Below are positions 7,871 to 15,596 of a stretch of DNA of 42,419 bases, in pieces (the stretch's first letter is position 1; each line of letters begins with the position of its first letter). The DNA comes from a virus, in IMG/VR virus record IMGVR_UViG_3300020419_000029, positions 1 to 42,419 of that record. One strand, given 5' to 3'. The translations under genes and the position numbers were made by a program. Under the pieces are notes generated by a model, which saw nothing but the letters and a program-made list of their open reading frames with translations, was not told the DNA's origin and did no database searches.

Positions 7871-8265
7871 TAGGCTTCCTTATCTAGATTCCAAAGTATC
7901 CTAACACCTTTAGAGGTTCTGTTTAGGAAAAACTTATATTTAGCTTGTTCTTCTCTCCATTCTCGTAACCATGTATGTCCGTCTCTTTCAGCATCTGCAA
8001 ATACAGCATTGGTGACCACAATAGGTATTAATATACTAGCATGTACAATAATACTTGTTACTATGCTATAATCAATAAATCCCATATAATATATGGCTAT
8101 AAATCCAAAAAATGCACTCCACATACAAAATAAAACTAGCATAAAATAGGCTTGTAGACTAGGTTCTGGTACATATCTTAATGGGTTATATCTGACGTCC
8201 ATTACAACTCTCCATGAATCTACAATCCACATGAAGAATCTTTTATATAAACTGGGTTTTTGCAT
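7870..8265 (-). CDS. Membrane protein of unknown function
   Basis: 131 residues. Two transmembrane segments are visible: about 45-68 (LVLFCMWSAFFGFIAIYYMG) and about 75-97 (VTSIIVHASILIPIVVTNAV). The flanking ends are charged, with a Trp/Arg-rich C-terminus (TWLREWREEQ). The stop of uvsX overlaps its ATG. No family function is known to me; probably an inner-membrane protein. Confidence 0.65.
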   Translation of the reverse strand: MQKPSLYKRFFMWIVDSWRVVMDVRYNPLRYVPEPSLQAYFMLVLFCMWSAFFGFIAIYYMGFIDYSIVTSIIVHASILIPIVVTNAVFADAERDGHTWLREWREEQAKYKFFLNRTSKGVRILWNLDKEA

Positions 8266-9314
8266 TATTCTTCCTCTAGGTCTATTTCAATATCAAGCAT
8301 GGGTTTATGACCTATTTGATAATGAGCCTTGACAAACTTTTTAAAGTCCGTTTCATTTAAAATAGGATCCCAAAATTCTTTTGTTTGTGTATTCTTTTCA
8401 CGAACCTTAGGTTCTACTATCTCTCCAGTAGCATGGTCAACTCTAGCATACCAACCCATAGTTGGTTTTACTACGTAACCTCCTGCCATGGCAACATCGA
8501 GTAGTCCACCAAATTCGGAGATACCACCTTCCCATGTAACAGCAACTGGAATCTTGGATTTTTCTTTTACAAATCTAGACTTTTCTACATTGATAATAAA
8601 GTTATATCCTTTAATCTCTGTTCCTTGTTTTTGTTGTTGTCTTCCAATAATCCAGATATTATCTGCTGAGTAGTATATACCAGTACCACCTGATACAACT
8701 GCCTTAGGGAATAACCCAATTTCTTGGTAAGTATGGTTAACGGCAAGTAAAGGGACATTCTTCATAGTTAGATAAGGAGTGACCATTCGGAATAGTCCCT
8801 TTAGTGCCTTGGCCCTTGACATATCAGCCACTGACTTCTCGTTAAGAGCATCTTCTAGCTCTTTTTTACTTGCAAGGTTACCAATGGAATCAATTACGAT
8901 AATTACCTTATCACCACGCTCTATTGCATCCAGTTGGTTAACCAAGTCAAACTTTAATTGTTCTACATCTGTAATAGGAGTATGTAATACCCTTCCAGCA
9001 TCAATACCAAATGATTCAAAATATGATTGGGGTGAGCCAAACTCTGAATCATAAAATAACATTACAGCATCTTCATGTTCTCTCATATAGGCACCAGCCA
9101 TAAGTAGAGCAAAAGATGTTTTAAAATGTTTACTTGGTCCAGCCAATACAGTAAGCCCAGAGGTCAAACCTCCGTCCATATCGCCAGATAAAGCAACATT
9201 TACCATGGGCACATCTGTAGCGACCATATCTTTTTCAGTAAAGAAAACTGATTTTTCCAACACTTCGGTTGTCTTAATCTTTGAATTCTTTTTTAGTTTA
9301 TCCATTATAGACAT
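8265..9314 (-). CDS. uvsX: RecA-like recombinase UvsX
   Basis: 349 residues (T4 UvsX 391). The Walker A variant GPSKHFKTS at residues 59-67 is the UvsX hallmark (T4: GPSKSFKS). The Walker B-like strand VIIVIDSIGN lies near 140, and the conserved VNHTYQEIG (L2 region) near 190 is followed by a SGGTGIYYSAD stretch. UvsX forms filaments on ssDNA and drives recombination-dependent replication with UvsY (34631-35077) as loader. The C-terminus is acidic. It is translated from the end of the bS21 gene, sharing bases at the stop/start, so it is coexpressed with bS21. Confidence 0.95.
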   Translation of the reverse strand: MSIMDKLKKNSKIKTTEVLEKSVFFTEKDMVATDVPMVNVALSGDMDGGLTSGLTVLAGPSKHFKTSFALLMAGAYMREHEDAVMLFYDSEFGSPQSYFESFGIDAGRVLHTPITDVEQLKFDLVNQLDAIERGDKVIIVIDSIGNLASKKELEDALNEKSVADMSRAKALKGLFRMVTPYLTMKNVPLLAVNHTYQEIGLFPKAVVSGGTGIYYSADNIWIIGRQQQKQGTEIKGYNFIINVEKSRFVKEKSKIPVAVTWEGGISEFGGLLDVAMAGGYVVKPTMGWYARVDHATGEIVEPKVREKNTQTKEFWDPILNETDFKKFVKAHYQIGHKPMLDIEIDLEEE

Positions 9315-9577
9315 TATCTTATTCTCCTAGACCTATCTGGTCCTAATTGTAATGCACGCTCTTTTTTGCGCCACCGTGCTTTTGCTTCAGCCTTCTTCCT
9401 TTTTCTTTTGGAAGTAGGTTTTTCATAAAATTCTTTTTCTCTCACCGTTTGTAGTATACCAGCTCGTTCTACTGCCTTCCTAAATTTTCTTAGGGCAACA
9501 TCGAATGGCATTTCTCTTGGTGGTCTTTTGTCTCTAGGGTTTCTGTTTTTCCTAGGTCTTAAATCAATACTTGGCAT
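9314..9577 (-). CDS. rpsU: Ribosomal protein bS21 homologue
   Basis: 87 residues. After a basic 22-residue N-terminal extension, residues 23-60 follow the bacterial bS21 pattern closely: [17 protein letters not shown], then [17 protein letters not shown]. bS21 sits at the 30S platform near the anti-Shine-Dalgarno helix and helps mRNA initiation; bacterial proteins are about 65-75 residues. A phage copy could enter host ribosomes and favour phage mRNAs; this is inference, although bS21 genes are known in marine phages. It is the first gene after its own promoter (9603-9631) and is translationally linked to uvsX, so it is expressed with replication genes. Confidence 0.93.
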   Translation of the reverse strand: MPSIDLRPRKNRNPRDKRPPREMPFDVALRKFRKAVERAGILQTVREKEFYEKPTSKRKRKKAEAKARWRKKERALQLGPDRSRRIR

Positions 9578-9602
9578 AGTTCTCCTTTTAATTAATAAGT
9601 AT

Positions 9603-9631
9603 ATTATAACATGCTTTAATCAGAATGTAAA
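9603..9631 (-). promoter_or_regulatory. Sigma70-type promoter for bS21-uvsX operon
   Basis: Minus strand TTTACA at 9626-9631, TATAAT at 9603-9608, 17-base spacer. The element AAAACAC precedes the -35 box, as in the promoters at 10736, 20923 and 32110. It overlaps the stop of the upstream cytidylyltransferase gene. Confidence 0.8.
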
Positions 9632-10038
9632 GTGTTTTGTTCAACTCTTTTTCTTAAATCTGATGTAGAAAATCTGTGATCACGTTTATTGAAATAAAAA
9701 TCAATATCTCGTTGTTTACATAAGTCTCTACCTGTAAAGTCCTTATTGCGATATTCTTCTCCCATAATCTTAACATCAATCTGATACATGCTTAGAATAT
9801 CTAATAATTCTTCTTCGGTATTATATACAAGAATTTCGTCTACATATCTAATTGCCGCAAGTTGGGCTTGTCTTTCGACTATATTTTGAACTGGTTTATT
9901 TTTTTCTGGTCGGTCGACCGATGGGTCATTCTGTAATGCACAGATTAAATAATCACATGCAGTTTTGGCTTCTCTTAGCATTGCAACATGACCTGAGTGT
10001 AATAAGTCAAAGGTTGAGCATGTGATACCTACTTTCAT
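9616..10038 (-). CDS. Cytidylyltransferase-like protein (TagD/GCT family)
   Basis: 140 residues from the ATG at 10038, which overlaps the stop of the previous gene; an in-frame ATG at 10050 is possible. Motifs: [12 protein letters not shown] near the N-terminus (HxGH nucleotide-binding motif in a G/TxFD context) and [10 protein letters not shown] near residue 125 (the RTxGISTT-type motif). Length matches glycerol-3-phosphate cytidylyltransferases, which make CDP-glycerol, but related members make other CDP/ADP-activated compounds. Its place in the block with UDP-sugar genes suggests precursor activation for a surface or DNA modification; the true acceptor is unknown. Confidence 0.85.
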   Translation of the reverse strand: MKVGITCSTFDLLHSGHVAMLREAKTACDYLICALQNDPSVDRPEKNKPVQNIVERQAQLAAIRYVDEILVYNTEEELLDILSMYQIDVKIMGEEYRNKDFTGRDLCKQRDIDFYFNKRDHRFSTSDLRKRVEQNTLHSD

Positions 10039-10709
10039 TGACTTACCCATAATTCTATTGCTTCTTCTATTGTGAGTCCTTGAACCGAAATCATTTCGCC
10101 ATCTGCAACCAGTGTATATTCTTCTTGATTATTCTTAACCCATTCATCACGTAGTTCTTCTCTCTTACTACTTGCAAACTTTACTTTCACAACAGGTTTA
10201 AATCCATCAACTTCAGGTATAATGGTCAGCATATATTCTACACCGCCCACAGTAGATGCATAGTATGTAAATGAATTACCACTTGCAGTCATACCTTTTA
10301 TATTTTCATGTATTTCTGGATATTCATTATAGAATCTCATAGATTCTTTTACAGGATCAATCTGGTCTTTTTTCCATTCATGATATATATCGTCAAGTTT
10401 GGACATGCACCATAAATCTCCATACCTACCCGATACTTGATTATGTTCTGGGTTGAGTATAGCAATAAGTGCCGCTTCTGCGGCAAATGATGCAATTTCT
10501 TCAACTGGTGTTGATTTTGCATAGGTCTCTAGGTTACGACCCATGATAAAAAGGTTTTCGGAATCAAGGCCCTTTTCTTTTATATGTGCAAGACATCTTG
10601 TGTTCACACCTTTACCCTGATATTTGGGTGATCCGTTAATTATTCCGTCAGGATAATATGCGTATACATATTGGCCTAAGGTCTCCATAAATGCTTTTGG
10701 GTATGCCAT
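10035..10709 (-). CDS. GIY-YIG-type nuclease-like protein
   Basis: 224 residues. The N-terminal 110 residues have the GIY-YIG order: YVYAYYP (GIY strand, about 14-20), YQGKG (YIG strand, about 30-34), R38 and H42 on the first helix, EAALIAIL with the metal-binding Glu near residue 78, and PEHNQVSGR with the conserved Asn near 90. The C-terminal half is a separate mixed domain with no motif I know. Such single-domain nucleases act as homing, repair or host-DNA-degrading enzymes (T4 DenA belongs to the superfamily). The role here is not determined. Own promoter at 10736-10764; GGAG ribosome site present. Confidence 0.72.
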   Translation of the reverse strand: MAYPKAFMETLGQYVYAYYPDGIINGSPKYQGKGVNTRCLAHIKEKGLDSENLFIMGRNLETYAKSTPVEEIASFAAEAALIAILNPEHNQVSGRYGDLWCMSKLDDIYHEWKKDQIDPVKESMRFYNEYPEIHENIKGMTASGNSFTYYASTVGGVEYMLTIIPEVDGFKPVVKVKFASSKREELRDEWVKNNQEEYTLVADGEMISVQGLTIEEAIELWVSQ

Positions 10710-10735
10710 TTCACTTCTCCATAATTTATAATAAT

Positions 10736-10764
10736 ATTATAACATGCTTTACTGTAAAAGTAAA
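10736..10764 (-). promoter_or_regulatory. Sigma70-type promoter for the GIY-YIG gene
   Basis: Minus strand TTTACT at 10759-10764 and TATAAT at 10736-10741, 17-base spacer, with AAAACAC before the -35 box. The spacer ends in AAAGCATGT, identical to the bS21 promoter. Confidence 0.78.
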
Positions 10765-10769
10765 GTGTT

Positions 10770-11189
10770 TTATTCAACTTCGTAAATGATTCCTTGTTCA
10801 TTTAGTGCCGCTTTATTCATTTGGTGTCCTAATTCAGTATCATCTTTTGATTGTCCAAAATAAGGTACAGCATGATAGCCGTCAATCATCTGTTGATTTA
10901 TACTTAAAGGAATATCATCAATAAAGAGTTCACCTAAAATACGGCCGAACTTACCTTTATCGTGTGATACCAATTGAATATCTTTACCTTCTAACAACCC
11001 TTCTAAAAAATATTTGGATTGCTTACCATAAAACTTTTCTTCTAAGTCTCTAGTTCTTGATTCGGGTGTGTCAATCCCCATCATTCTAACGCGTTGTTTC
11101 TTATATGTCATTCCAAAACCTAAATCTATGTCCACATCTACTGTGTCTCCATCTACGACTCTGGTAACATCTACTTTATATCTATACAT
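10770..11189 (-). CDS. Staphylococcal-nuclease-like (SNase/thermonuclease) protein
   Basis: 139 residues from the ATG at 11189, which gives MYRYKVDVTRVVDGDTV; a longer reading to 11306 would lie inside iscU and is not needed. SNase core motifs: VVDGDTVDVDID (metal-binding Asp residues), VRMMGIDTPESR (substrate Arg and the ID-PE motif), FYGKQSKYFLEG, then GKFGRILGELF (R of the second catalytic set). The family hydrolyses DNA and RNA with Ca2+. No signal peptide, so it acts in the cytoplasm, perhaps on host nucleic acid for nucleotide recycling. The start overlaps the end of iscU by 8 bases. Confidence 0.9.
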   Translation of the reverse strand: MYRYKVDVTRVVDGDTVDVDIDLGFGMTYKKQRVRMMGIDTPESRTRDLEEKFYGKQSKYFLEGLLEGKDIQLVSHDKGKFGRILGELFIDDIPLSINQQMIDGYHAVPYFGQSKDDTELGHQMNKAALNEQGIIYEVE

Positions 11190-11604
11190 AATTATGTTTC
11201 CTATGTGCTTTCTTTTCTTCCCAATCTCTAATAGCTTGTCTAATAGAATCTTCTGCGAGAACTGAGCAATGTATTTTAATTGGTGGTAATTCAAGTGCCT
11301 CGGCAATATCTTTATCTTTCACAAGCTTTGCCTCTTCTATTGTTTTACCTTTTAACATTTCAACAAACATAGTAGAAGATGCAATTGCTGAACCACAACC
11401 GTACGTTTTAAATTTAACATCTAAAATTTCTTCGGTATCTGGATCCAACTTCAAGTCTAGTTTCATTACATCTCCACATGCTGGTGCACCTGATAGACCT
11501 GTTACTACGTTAGGGTCTTTAGGATCGAATCTTCCGACACCATGCTTTGCTGGATTATTTAAAACATCCTCGAATCTGTCTACTACTTTTTTGCTATATG
11601 CCAT
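11182..11604 (-). CDS. iscU: Iron-sulfur cluster scaffold IscU
   Basis: 140 residues from the ATG at 11604 (MAYSKKVVDRFED, as in cellular IscU); the in-frame upstream ATG at 11649 lies within the lysin gene and adds an unrelated stretch. The three cluster-ligand cysteines are C43 (APACGDVMK), C70 (TYGCGSAIASS) and C113 (KIHCSVLAED), with D45 also kept. LPPIK at 106-110 is the LPPxK site that the HscA chaperone binds. So it looks fully functional and able to work with host IscS/HscAB if present. Phage copies probably supply Fe-S clusters to phage or host enzymes. Lies between a lysin and a nuclease gene; no clear ribosome site. Confidence 0.94.
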   Translation of the reverse strand: MAYSKKVVDRFEDVLNNPAKHGVGRFDPKDPNVVTGLSGAPACGDVMKLDLKLDPDTEEILDVKFKTYGCGSAIASSTMFVEMLKGKTIEEAKLVKDKDIAEALELPPIKIHCSVLAEDSIRQAIRDWEEKKAHRKHNYV

Positions 11605-11608
11605 ACTT

Positions 11609-12106
11609 TTATTTATAAAAAATATGATTAGTGATTTGAACTGTTTCATTTAAAGAATCAGCCCAATATGGATATACTCTATCGGAATGATAATGTGTAG
11701 ACCCCTCGGTAATATCGTACCAATCACCTTGCATTACTCTTGTTGCAACTCTTAATGAAAGTTCCCATGTAGCACTATCTTCAGGTATATCGGACTTTCC
11801 GTCACAGAACCAACTGAATTGACATTTATATAATACCGGTACCATACGCCCTTTCCAATTTTCTCTCCACTTTGACTGATAAATAACGCTACATACATCT
11901 TCAGGATATGAACGATGTGCAGTTCTATTTAATACCACTTGTGCTACAGCAATTTTACCTGCAAGAGGTTGATTACCAGCTTCAAAGTATATATTTTTAG
12001 CCATACAATATATTTCACCATTAGGGTCTGACGCCTCAATTTCTTGTGTAGTAACCATTAGTAAGGCAATAGTTGCTACTACTAATATTAATATTTTATT
12101 TTTCAT
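11609..12106 (-). CDS. SleB-like cell wall hydrolase with signal peptide (probable endolysin)
   Basis: 165 residues. Residues 1-26 are a Sec-type signal or signal-anchor (MKNKILILVVATIALLMV, then Glu-Ala-Ser). The mature part has the Hydrolase_2/SleB pattern: MAKNIYFEAGNQP with the catalytic Glu, AVAQVVLNR, then a CSVIYQSK segment and CQFSWFCDGK. SleB-type lytic transglycosylases cut peptidoglycan. The signal sequence implies export by the host Sec system rather than by a holin, as in SAR-type endolysins. GGAG ribosome site; start overlaps the end of the epimerase gene. A cell-wall role in entry or lysis is inferred. Confidence 0.85.
   Translation of the reverse strand: MKNKILILVVATIALLMVTTQEIEASDPNGEIYCMAKNIYFEAGNQPLAGKIAVAQVVLNRTAHRSYPEDVCSVIYQSKWRENWKGRMVPVLYKCQFSWFCDGKSDIPEDSATWELSLRVATRVMQGDWYDITEGSTHYHSDRVYPYWADSLNETVQITNHIFYK
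11610..11617 (-). promoter_or_regulatory. Possible late-promoter octamer next to the iscU start
   Basis: TATAAATA on the minus strand only 5 bases upstream of the iscU ATG, inside the end of the lysin gene. If used, transcription would start at or after the ATG, so use as an iscU promoter is doubtful. Recorded because iscU lacks another visible leader. Confidence 0.25.
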
Positions 12107-12962
12107 TTAATTTCTCCATAATATAATCTTCAAGGGAATGCGTACACTCCCAACCCAAAGCTTTTATTTTACTTGTTTTAAGTTCTCCAGCCATTCTATT
12201 ACCAGGTTTCTCTGGTGTCATTAATGAACCTACTCCCATCAGTTTAGGTAGGTCTTTTATTTCATATTGAGTATCACACCCAATGCCCCATCCATCACCT
12301 TCTCCTCTAAATCCTGCCATTATAAGACCAGATACAATGTCATTAATGTGCGTAAAGTTTCTTTTCTGTGTACCTGGTGATGTAATAGGAAGTCTAGTTG
12401 CACCACCCTTTACCATCTTTAAAAATTTACCAATCACTGTAGCAAAATCACCATTATTAATTTCATTATCACCATATACATTATAGAAATATACTATGGT
12501 ATATTCAAGGTCATTCCATTCAGCATATGCTTTAAGTAACTCAGTATTTTGAGCTTTTGTATATGCATATGGACTCATCATCTTTCCTTCTTCTCCAACC
12601 GAGAATTTTGTAGATGAACCAGAGTAAATTAATTTAGCATTTGAATGTTTTGCAAAGTCCAATACAACTGGGAATGAATGGTAATTATAATCCATTACAA
12701 CATCATAATCGCCAAATGATTGCTCTACTCTTGCGTATTCGCCTAGGTGAAATATATAATCGAACTGATTTGGTTGATATCCAAAAATACCCCAAAGGTC
12801 ACTTGTACTACCTTTAATATAATGTACATCATCGTGATGGTTTGCTTTGGATCCGGAAAGGTAATTATCAAGTGAGACAACGTAATTACCTTGATCAGAT
12901 AGTGCTTTGGCTAGGTTAGAACCTATAAATCCAGCGCCACCTGTGACTAATATTTTATACAT
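12096..12962 (-). CDS. NAD-dependent sugar-nucleotide epimerase/dehydratase (extended SDR)
   Basis: 288 residues from the ATG at 12962, where MYKILVTGGAGFIGSN gives the Rossmann GxxGxxG at the very N-terminus; longer in-frame starts lie across the promoter and are rejected. The catalytic SPYAYTKAQ (Tyr-x3-Lys) is near residue 135, and PGTQKRNFTHINDIV near 210 is typical of UDP-glucose/UDP-glucuronate-type enzymes. It acts on a nucleotide sugar; with the UDP-glucose dehydrogenase gene nearby a UDP-glucuronate-derived substrate is likely, but the specificity cannot be read. It has its own promoter (12990-13018). Confidence 0.9.
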   Translation of the reverse strand: MYKILVTGGAGFIGSNLAKALSDQGNYVVSLDNYLSGSKANHHDDVHYIKGSTSDLWGIFGYQPNQFDYIFHLGEYARVEQSFGDYDVVMDYNYHSFPVVLDFAKHSNAKLIYSGSSTKFSVGEEGKMMSPYAYTKAQNTELLKAYAEWNDLEYTIVYFYNVYGDNEINNGDFATVIGKFLKMVKGGATRLPITSPGTQKRNFTHINDIVSGLIMAGFRGEGDGWGIGCDTQYEIKDLPKLMGVGSLMTPEKPGNRMAGELKTSKIKALGWECTHSLEDYIMEKLNEK

Positions 12963-12989
12963 ATTTAATCCTTCTGTTATATTGGTTAT

Positions 12990-13018
12990 ATTATATAACA
13001 TTTCGGACGATTTGTCAA
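12990..13018 (-). promoter_or_regulatory. Sigma70-type promoter for epimerase-lysin-iscU-SNase run
   Basis: Minus strand TTGACA at 13013-13018 and TATAAT at 12990-12995, 17-base spacer, placed over the end of mazG. It fixes the epimerase start at 12962. Confidence 0.8.
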
Positions 13019-13311
13019 CCCTCTTTAACAAAGATTCCATCTATCATCTTACCTTTTCTGTCTTTAATATCCATATAGGCCACTTCTAAACACTCTTCTA
13101 GCGTCAAGCTATTACGTGCCATGATATTAATTAACACTACCACTATATCTCCTATATCATCTCTGATATCTTGTCCCTTACATACATTGTCGGAAAGTTC
13201 ACCAACCTCTTGTATGAGTTTCAGTACTTGATCTTTATCTGTTGCACCATTGATAAGGTTTCTATCAAAGTGCCATTGTTCTGTTTTTTCAATTAATTCA
13301 TTAATTGTCAT
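13015..13311 (-). CDS. mazG: MazG-like nucleotide pyrophosphohydrolase
   Basis: 98 residues, all-helical. It carries the MazG metal-binding pattern: QEVGELSDN in helix 1 and RDDIGDIVVVL in helix 2 (ExxE...ExxD type). Such enzymes hydrolyse NTPs or dNTPs, and possibly (p)ppGpp, to monophosphates and are common in marine phages, where a role in nucleotide supply or stress signalling is proposed. It is cotranscribed with the UDP-glucose dehydrogenase gene, whose stop it follows by an 11-base overlap. Confidence 0.9.
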   Translation of the reverse strand: MTINELIEKTEQWHFDRNLINGATDKDQVLKLIQEVGELSDNVCKGQDIRDDIGDIVVVLINIMARNSLTLEECLEVAYMDIKDRKGKMIDGIFVKEG

Positions 13312-14488
13312 TGAATATATCCCTTGTATAAGTTTTTTCTAGCACATCTGCCAGTTTGGTATCGAGCCTATTTGTTACAATAAGGTCTGATAATTTTTTA
13401 AATTTATTTAAATCTCTTTCTACTACACATCCCATAAATTCATCTTTATATGACATTAGACTAGGCTCGTATATAATTACCTTTACTCGAGCATTTGTCA
13501 GTCGTTCAATAATTCCTTGTATTGCTGAACTTCTAAAATTATCGGAACCCTTTTTCATAATTAATCTGTATATGCCAACGACTGAAACGCCGTCACATTG
13601 CAATATTTTATTTGTAATCCAATCCTTTCTATTGTCGTTTGCATATACAATATTCTGAATAATTTTATTAGGAATTCTATGTTTACGGAAGTTGGCCAAT
13701 AATTGTTTTGTGTCTTTTGGAAAACAATAACCACCATACCCGAAAGATGGATTGGAATATCCTTTACCTATTCTGGAATCTGTTGTTACGCCTTGTATAA
13801 TATCTTGAGCATTTATATTAGTAGCCTCAGCATACATATCTAGCTCATTAAAAAATGCCACTCTCATTGCAAGATATGTATTTGCAAATAATTTAATTGA
13901 CTCAGCCTCTTCAAGCCCCACATATAAATTAGGGCACCGTGGATATTCCTGAATAATTGCCTTATTAATTATATCAGCAAATTCTTTGCCGTTTTCTGTT
14001 TTATCACCAATAACAATTCTTTCTGGTCTTAAACAGTCTCTTAATGCAGTACCTTCTCGTAAGAATTCAGGAGAAAACATAATATTATAATCTGCAAACT
14101 TGGCCCGCATTTTTCTTATGAACCCTACAGGAATAGTAGATTTAATTACTATCTTAGGTCGGCCGAATTCTTTGGCATCTCGTATCACAGTTTGTATTGA
14201 GTCAGTATTAAAATAGTTTTTAGCTGGGTCATAATCTGTAGGTGTACATATGATAACCCATTCAGCATTCTCGTAAGCCTCTTGTTTATCCAGAGTAGCC
14301 CTTAATGATAAGGTTTCTGTTTCCAAATAATTTGTTATTTCTTTGTCTTGTATTGTAGATTCTTTATTATTAATTTGATCAACTCTAATAGAATCAATAT
14401 CCAATACTGTTACATCATTGTATTTAGCTAGCATTACTGCATTAGCCATACCGACATATCCTGAACCTACTACTGTTATTTTCTTCAT
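13301..14488 (-). CDS. ugd: UDP-glucose 6-dehydrogenase
   Basis: 395 residues, the normal length. N-terminal NAD-binding GSGYVGMANAVMLAKY, then TPTDYD, ESTIPVG-like KSTIPVGF, FSPEFLREGTAL, the central helix LFANTYLAMRVAFFNELD and the catalytic Cys in GYGGYCFPKDTKQL. This converts UDP-glucose to UDP-glucuronate with two NAD+. A GDP-mannose dehydrogenase cannot be fully excluded. It overlaps the small membrane-protein gene before it (ATGA). With an SDR epimerase and two glycosyltransferases in the block it probably makes a UDP-sugar for DNA or surface glycosylation. Confidence 0.93.
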   Translation of the reverse strand: MKKITVVGSGYVGMANAVMLAKYNDVTVLDIDSIRVDQINNKESTIQDKEITNYLETETLSLRATLDKQEAYENAEWVIICTPTDYDPAKNYFNTDSIQTVIRDAKEFGRPKIVIKSTIPVGFIRKMRAKFADYNIMFSPEFLREGTALRDCLRPERIVIGDKTENGKEFADIINKAIIQEYPRCPNLYVGLEEAESIKLFANTYLAMRVAFFNELDMYAEATNINAQDIIQGVTTDSRIGKGYSNPSFGYGGYCFPKDTKQLLANFRKHRIPNKIIQNIVYANDNRKDWITNKILQCDGVSVVGIYRLIMKKGSDNFRSSAIQGIIERLTNARVKVIIYEPSLMSYKDEFMGCVVERDLNKFKKLSDLIVTNRLDTKLADVLEKTYTRDIFNDN

Positions 14489-14652
14489 TTAATCCATCCG
14501 ATTATAATATTTGCCATGATAAAGAAAGCACATACAACATTAATACCTACTATAAACGTACGTGCAATTGCAACAGGGGTATCATATTCTTCTGTCTGTT
14601 CATCAGAAAAAGAGCCAATTGCAAATTTCCAAATTGTCCAAAGTTTTTTCAT
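14485..14652 (-). CDS. Small membrane protein
   Basis: 55 residues starting MKKLWTIWKF, with a GSFSDEQTEEYD stretch and a C-terminal transmembrane segment (about 32-53: FIVGINVVCAFFIMANIIIG). The start overlaps the stop of the primase-like gene (ATGA) and the stop overlaps the start of ugd (ATGA), which is strong evidence that it is real. Function unknown; similar small proteins recur in marine T4-like phages. Confidence 0.7.
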   Translation of the reverse strand: MKKLWTIWKFAIGSFSDEQTEEYDTPVAIARTFIVGINVVCAFFIMANIIIGWIK

Positions 14653-15560
14653 AATTGATTTTTCATTACGTATTCAAGGGCCCGTTCGGCCTCTTTATCA
14701 AGAGGTCTCTTGTCATACCAGTTACCTGTATCCATATCTAGTTCTCTACATAACCATGCGATTTCTTTTGCCGTTATAGGATATTTAGACTTAATAGCAT
14801 TACCAGCCAATGCAACCATGATCTGATACATTTTATAATACCAACCGCTACCAGATATAGTTTTATATTCTGTTTCTAGGCTCCTAGGAAAGAATGGACA
14901 ATCTCTATATGATGTCCATTTAATATCAGTATTGGTAAGTGAATTCTTTGTATGATTAATTAATGCTTCTTGCATAGATTTAGGTAATTTATCAAAGAAG
15001 GTATTGCCACCTTTTTCAATATATGGATGTTTATCCATTAGAGCTTGTGGGTCTATATAATCACCTTCTTTAGTGTAAATAAAATTAAACGCATTTGCAT
15101 ATTTGCCTGGGATATAATACATACGTGATAAATCTTTAGTCTGTATATCACCAACCTCACCCAATTCTGTGTTGAGTGCAAACCAGAAATGTTTAATCTC
15201 TTCTCGTTCTACAGGACGTGTTAATGGAAATACCAATCTGAATTTAGGGGTTTCTTTAGTAGACGATGCAGTAGAATAGCAAACATAATAGTTATCACTG
15301 ACTGTATAATCATTAATATCACCAGTATAATCATCTACGTCTACAGCACACCAGCTGCCCCATGAGGTAACATTATCATTCTTTCTTGTAGTACCACCTA
15401 TATATGATGCTGGTGACATAAGATATGCTGATGTTTTATCTTTTCTAGGCACATCAGATAGTTTATATAATACATTTTCAAAATCACGGAAACATCCAAA
15501 GTCAATGGCCTCATCAGTGGCCACGTCATAAAGTGATTTAAATAAAGTTCCCTTAATCAT
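14649..15560 (-). CDS. AEP-like (archaeo-eukaryotic primase superfamily) protein
   Basis: 303 residues. Residues about 55-160 show an AEP-like order: WCAVDVDD (hhDhD metal site), TASSTKETPKFRLVFPL (small-residue/basic strand and RLVFPL), then KDLSRMYYIPG (D-x-SR-hh-hPG). This pattern is seen in primase domains of many viral replication proteins. The C-terminal part (ITAKEIAWLCRELD...) is helical and PriCT-like. It could act as the primase for gp41, since no gp61 is in the window. The assignment is from motifs only; the classical catalytic His is not obvious. Own promoter at 15568-15596. Confidence 0.6.
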   Translation of the reverse strand: MIKGTLFKSLYDVATDEAIDFGCFRDFENVLYKLSDVPRKDKTSAYLMSPASYIGGTTRKNDNVTSWGSWCAVDVDDYTGDINDYTVSDNYYVCYSTASSTKETPKFRLVFPLTRPVEREEIKHFWFALNTELGEVGDIQTKDLSRMYYIPGKYANAFNFIYTKEGDYIDPQALMDKHPYIEKGGNTFFDKLPKSMQEALINHTKNSLTNTDIKWTSYRDCPFFPRSLETEYKTISGSGWYYKMYQIMVALAGNAIKSKYPITAKEIAWLCRELDMDTGNWYDKRPLDKEAERALEYVMKNQL

Positions 15561-15567
15561 ATGGTAT

Positions 15568-15596
15568 ATTATATCATAAATTGGTCTAAATGTAAA
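15568..15596 (-). promoter_or_regulatory. Sigma70-type promoter for the primase-like gene and ugd operon
   Basis: Minus strand TTTACA at 15591-15596 and TATAAT at 15568-15573, 17-base spacer. The 5' leader is short (start at 15560), so the mRNA may be nearly leaderless: the predicted start site is close to the ATG. Confidence 0.7.

Noticed and set aside
11605-11649. Longer IscU start at 11649
   Set aside because: The added residues are unlike any IscU N-terminus and lie inside the lysin gene; MAYSKK at 11604 matches the family start.
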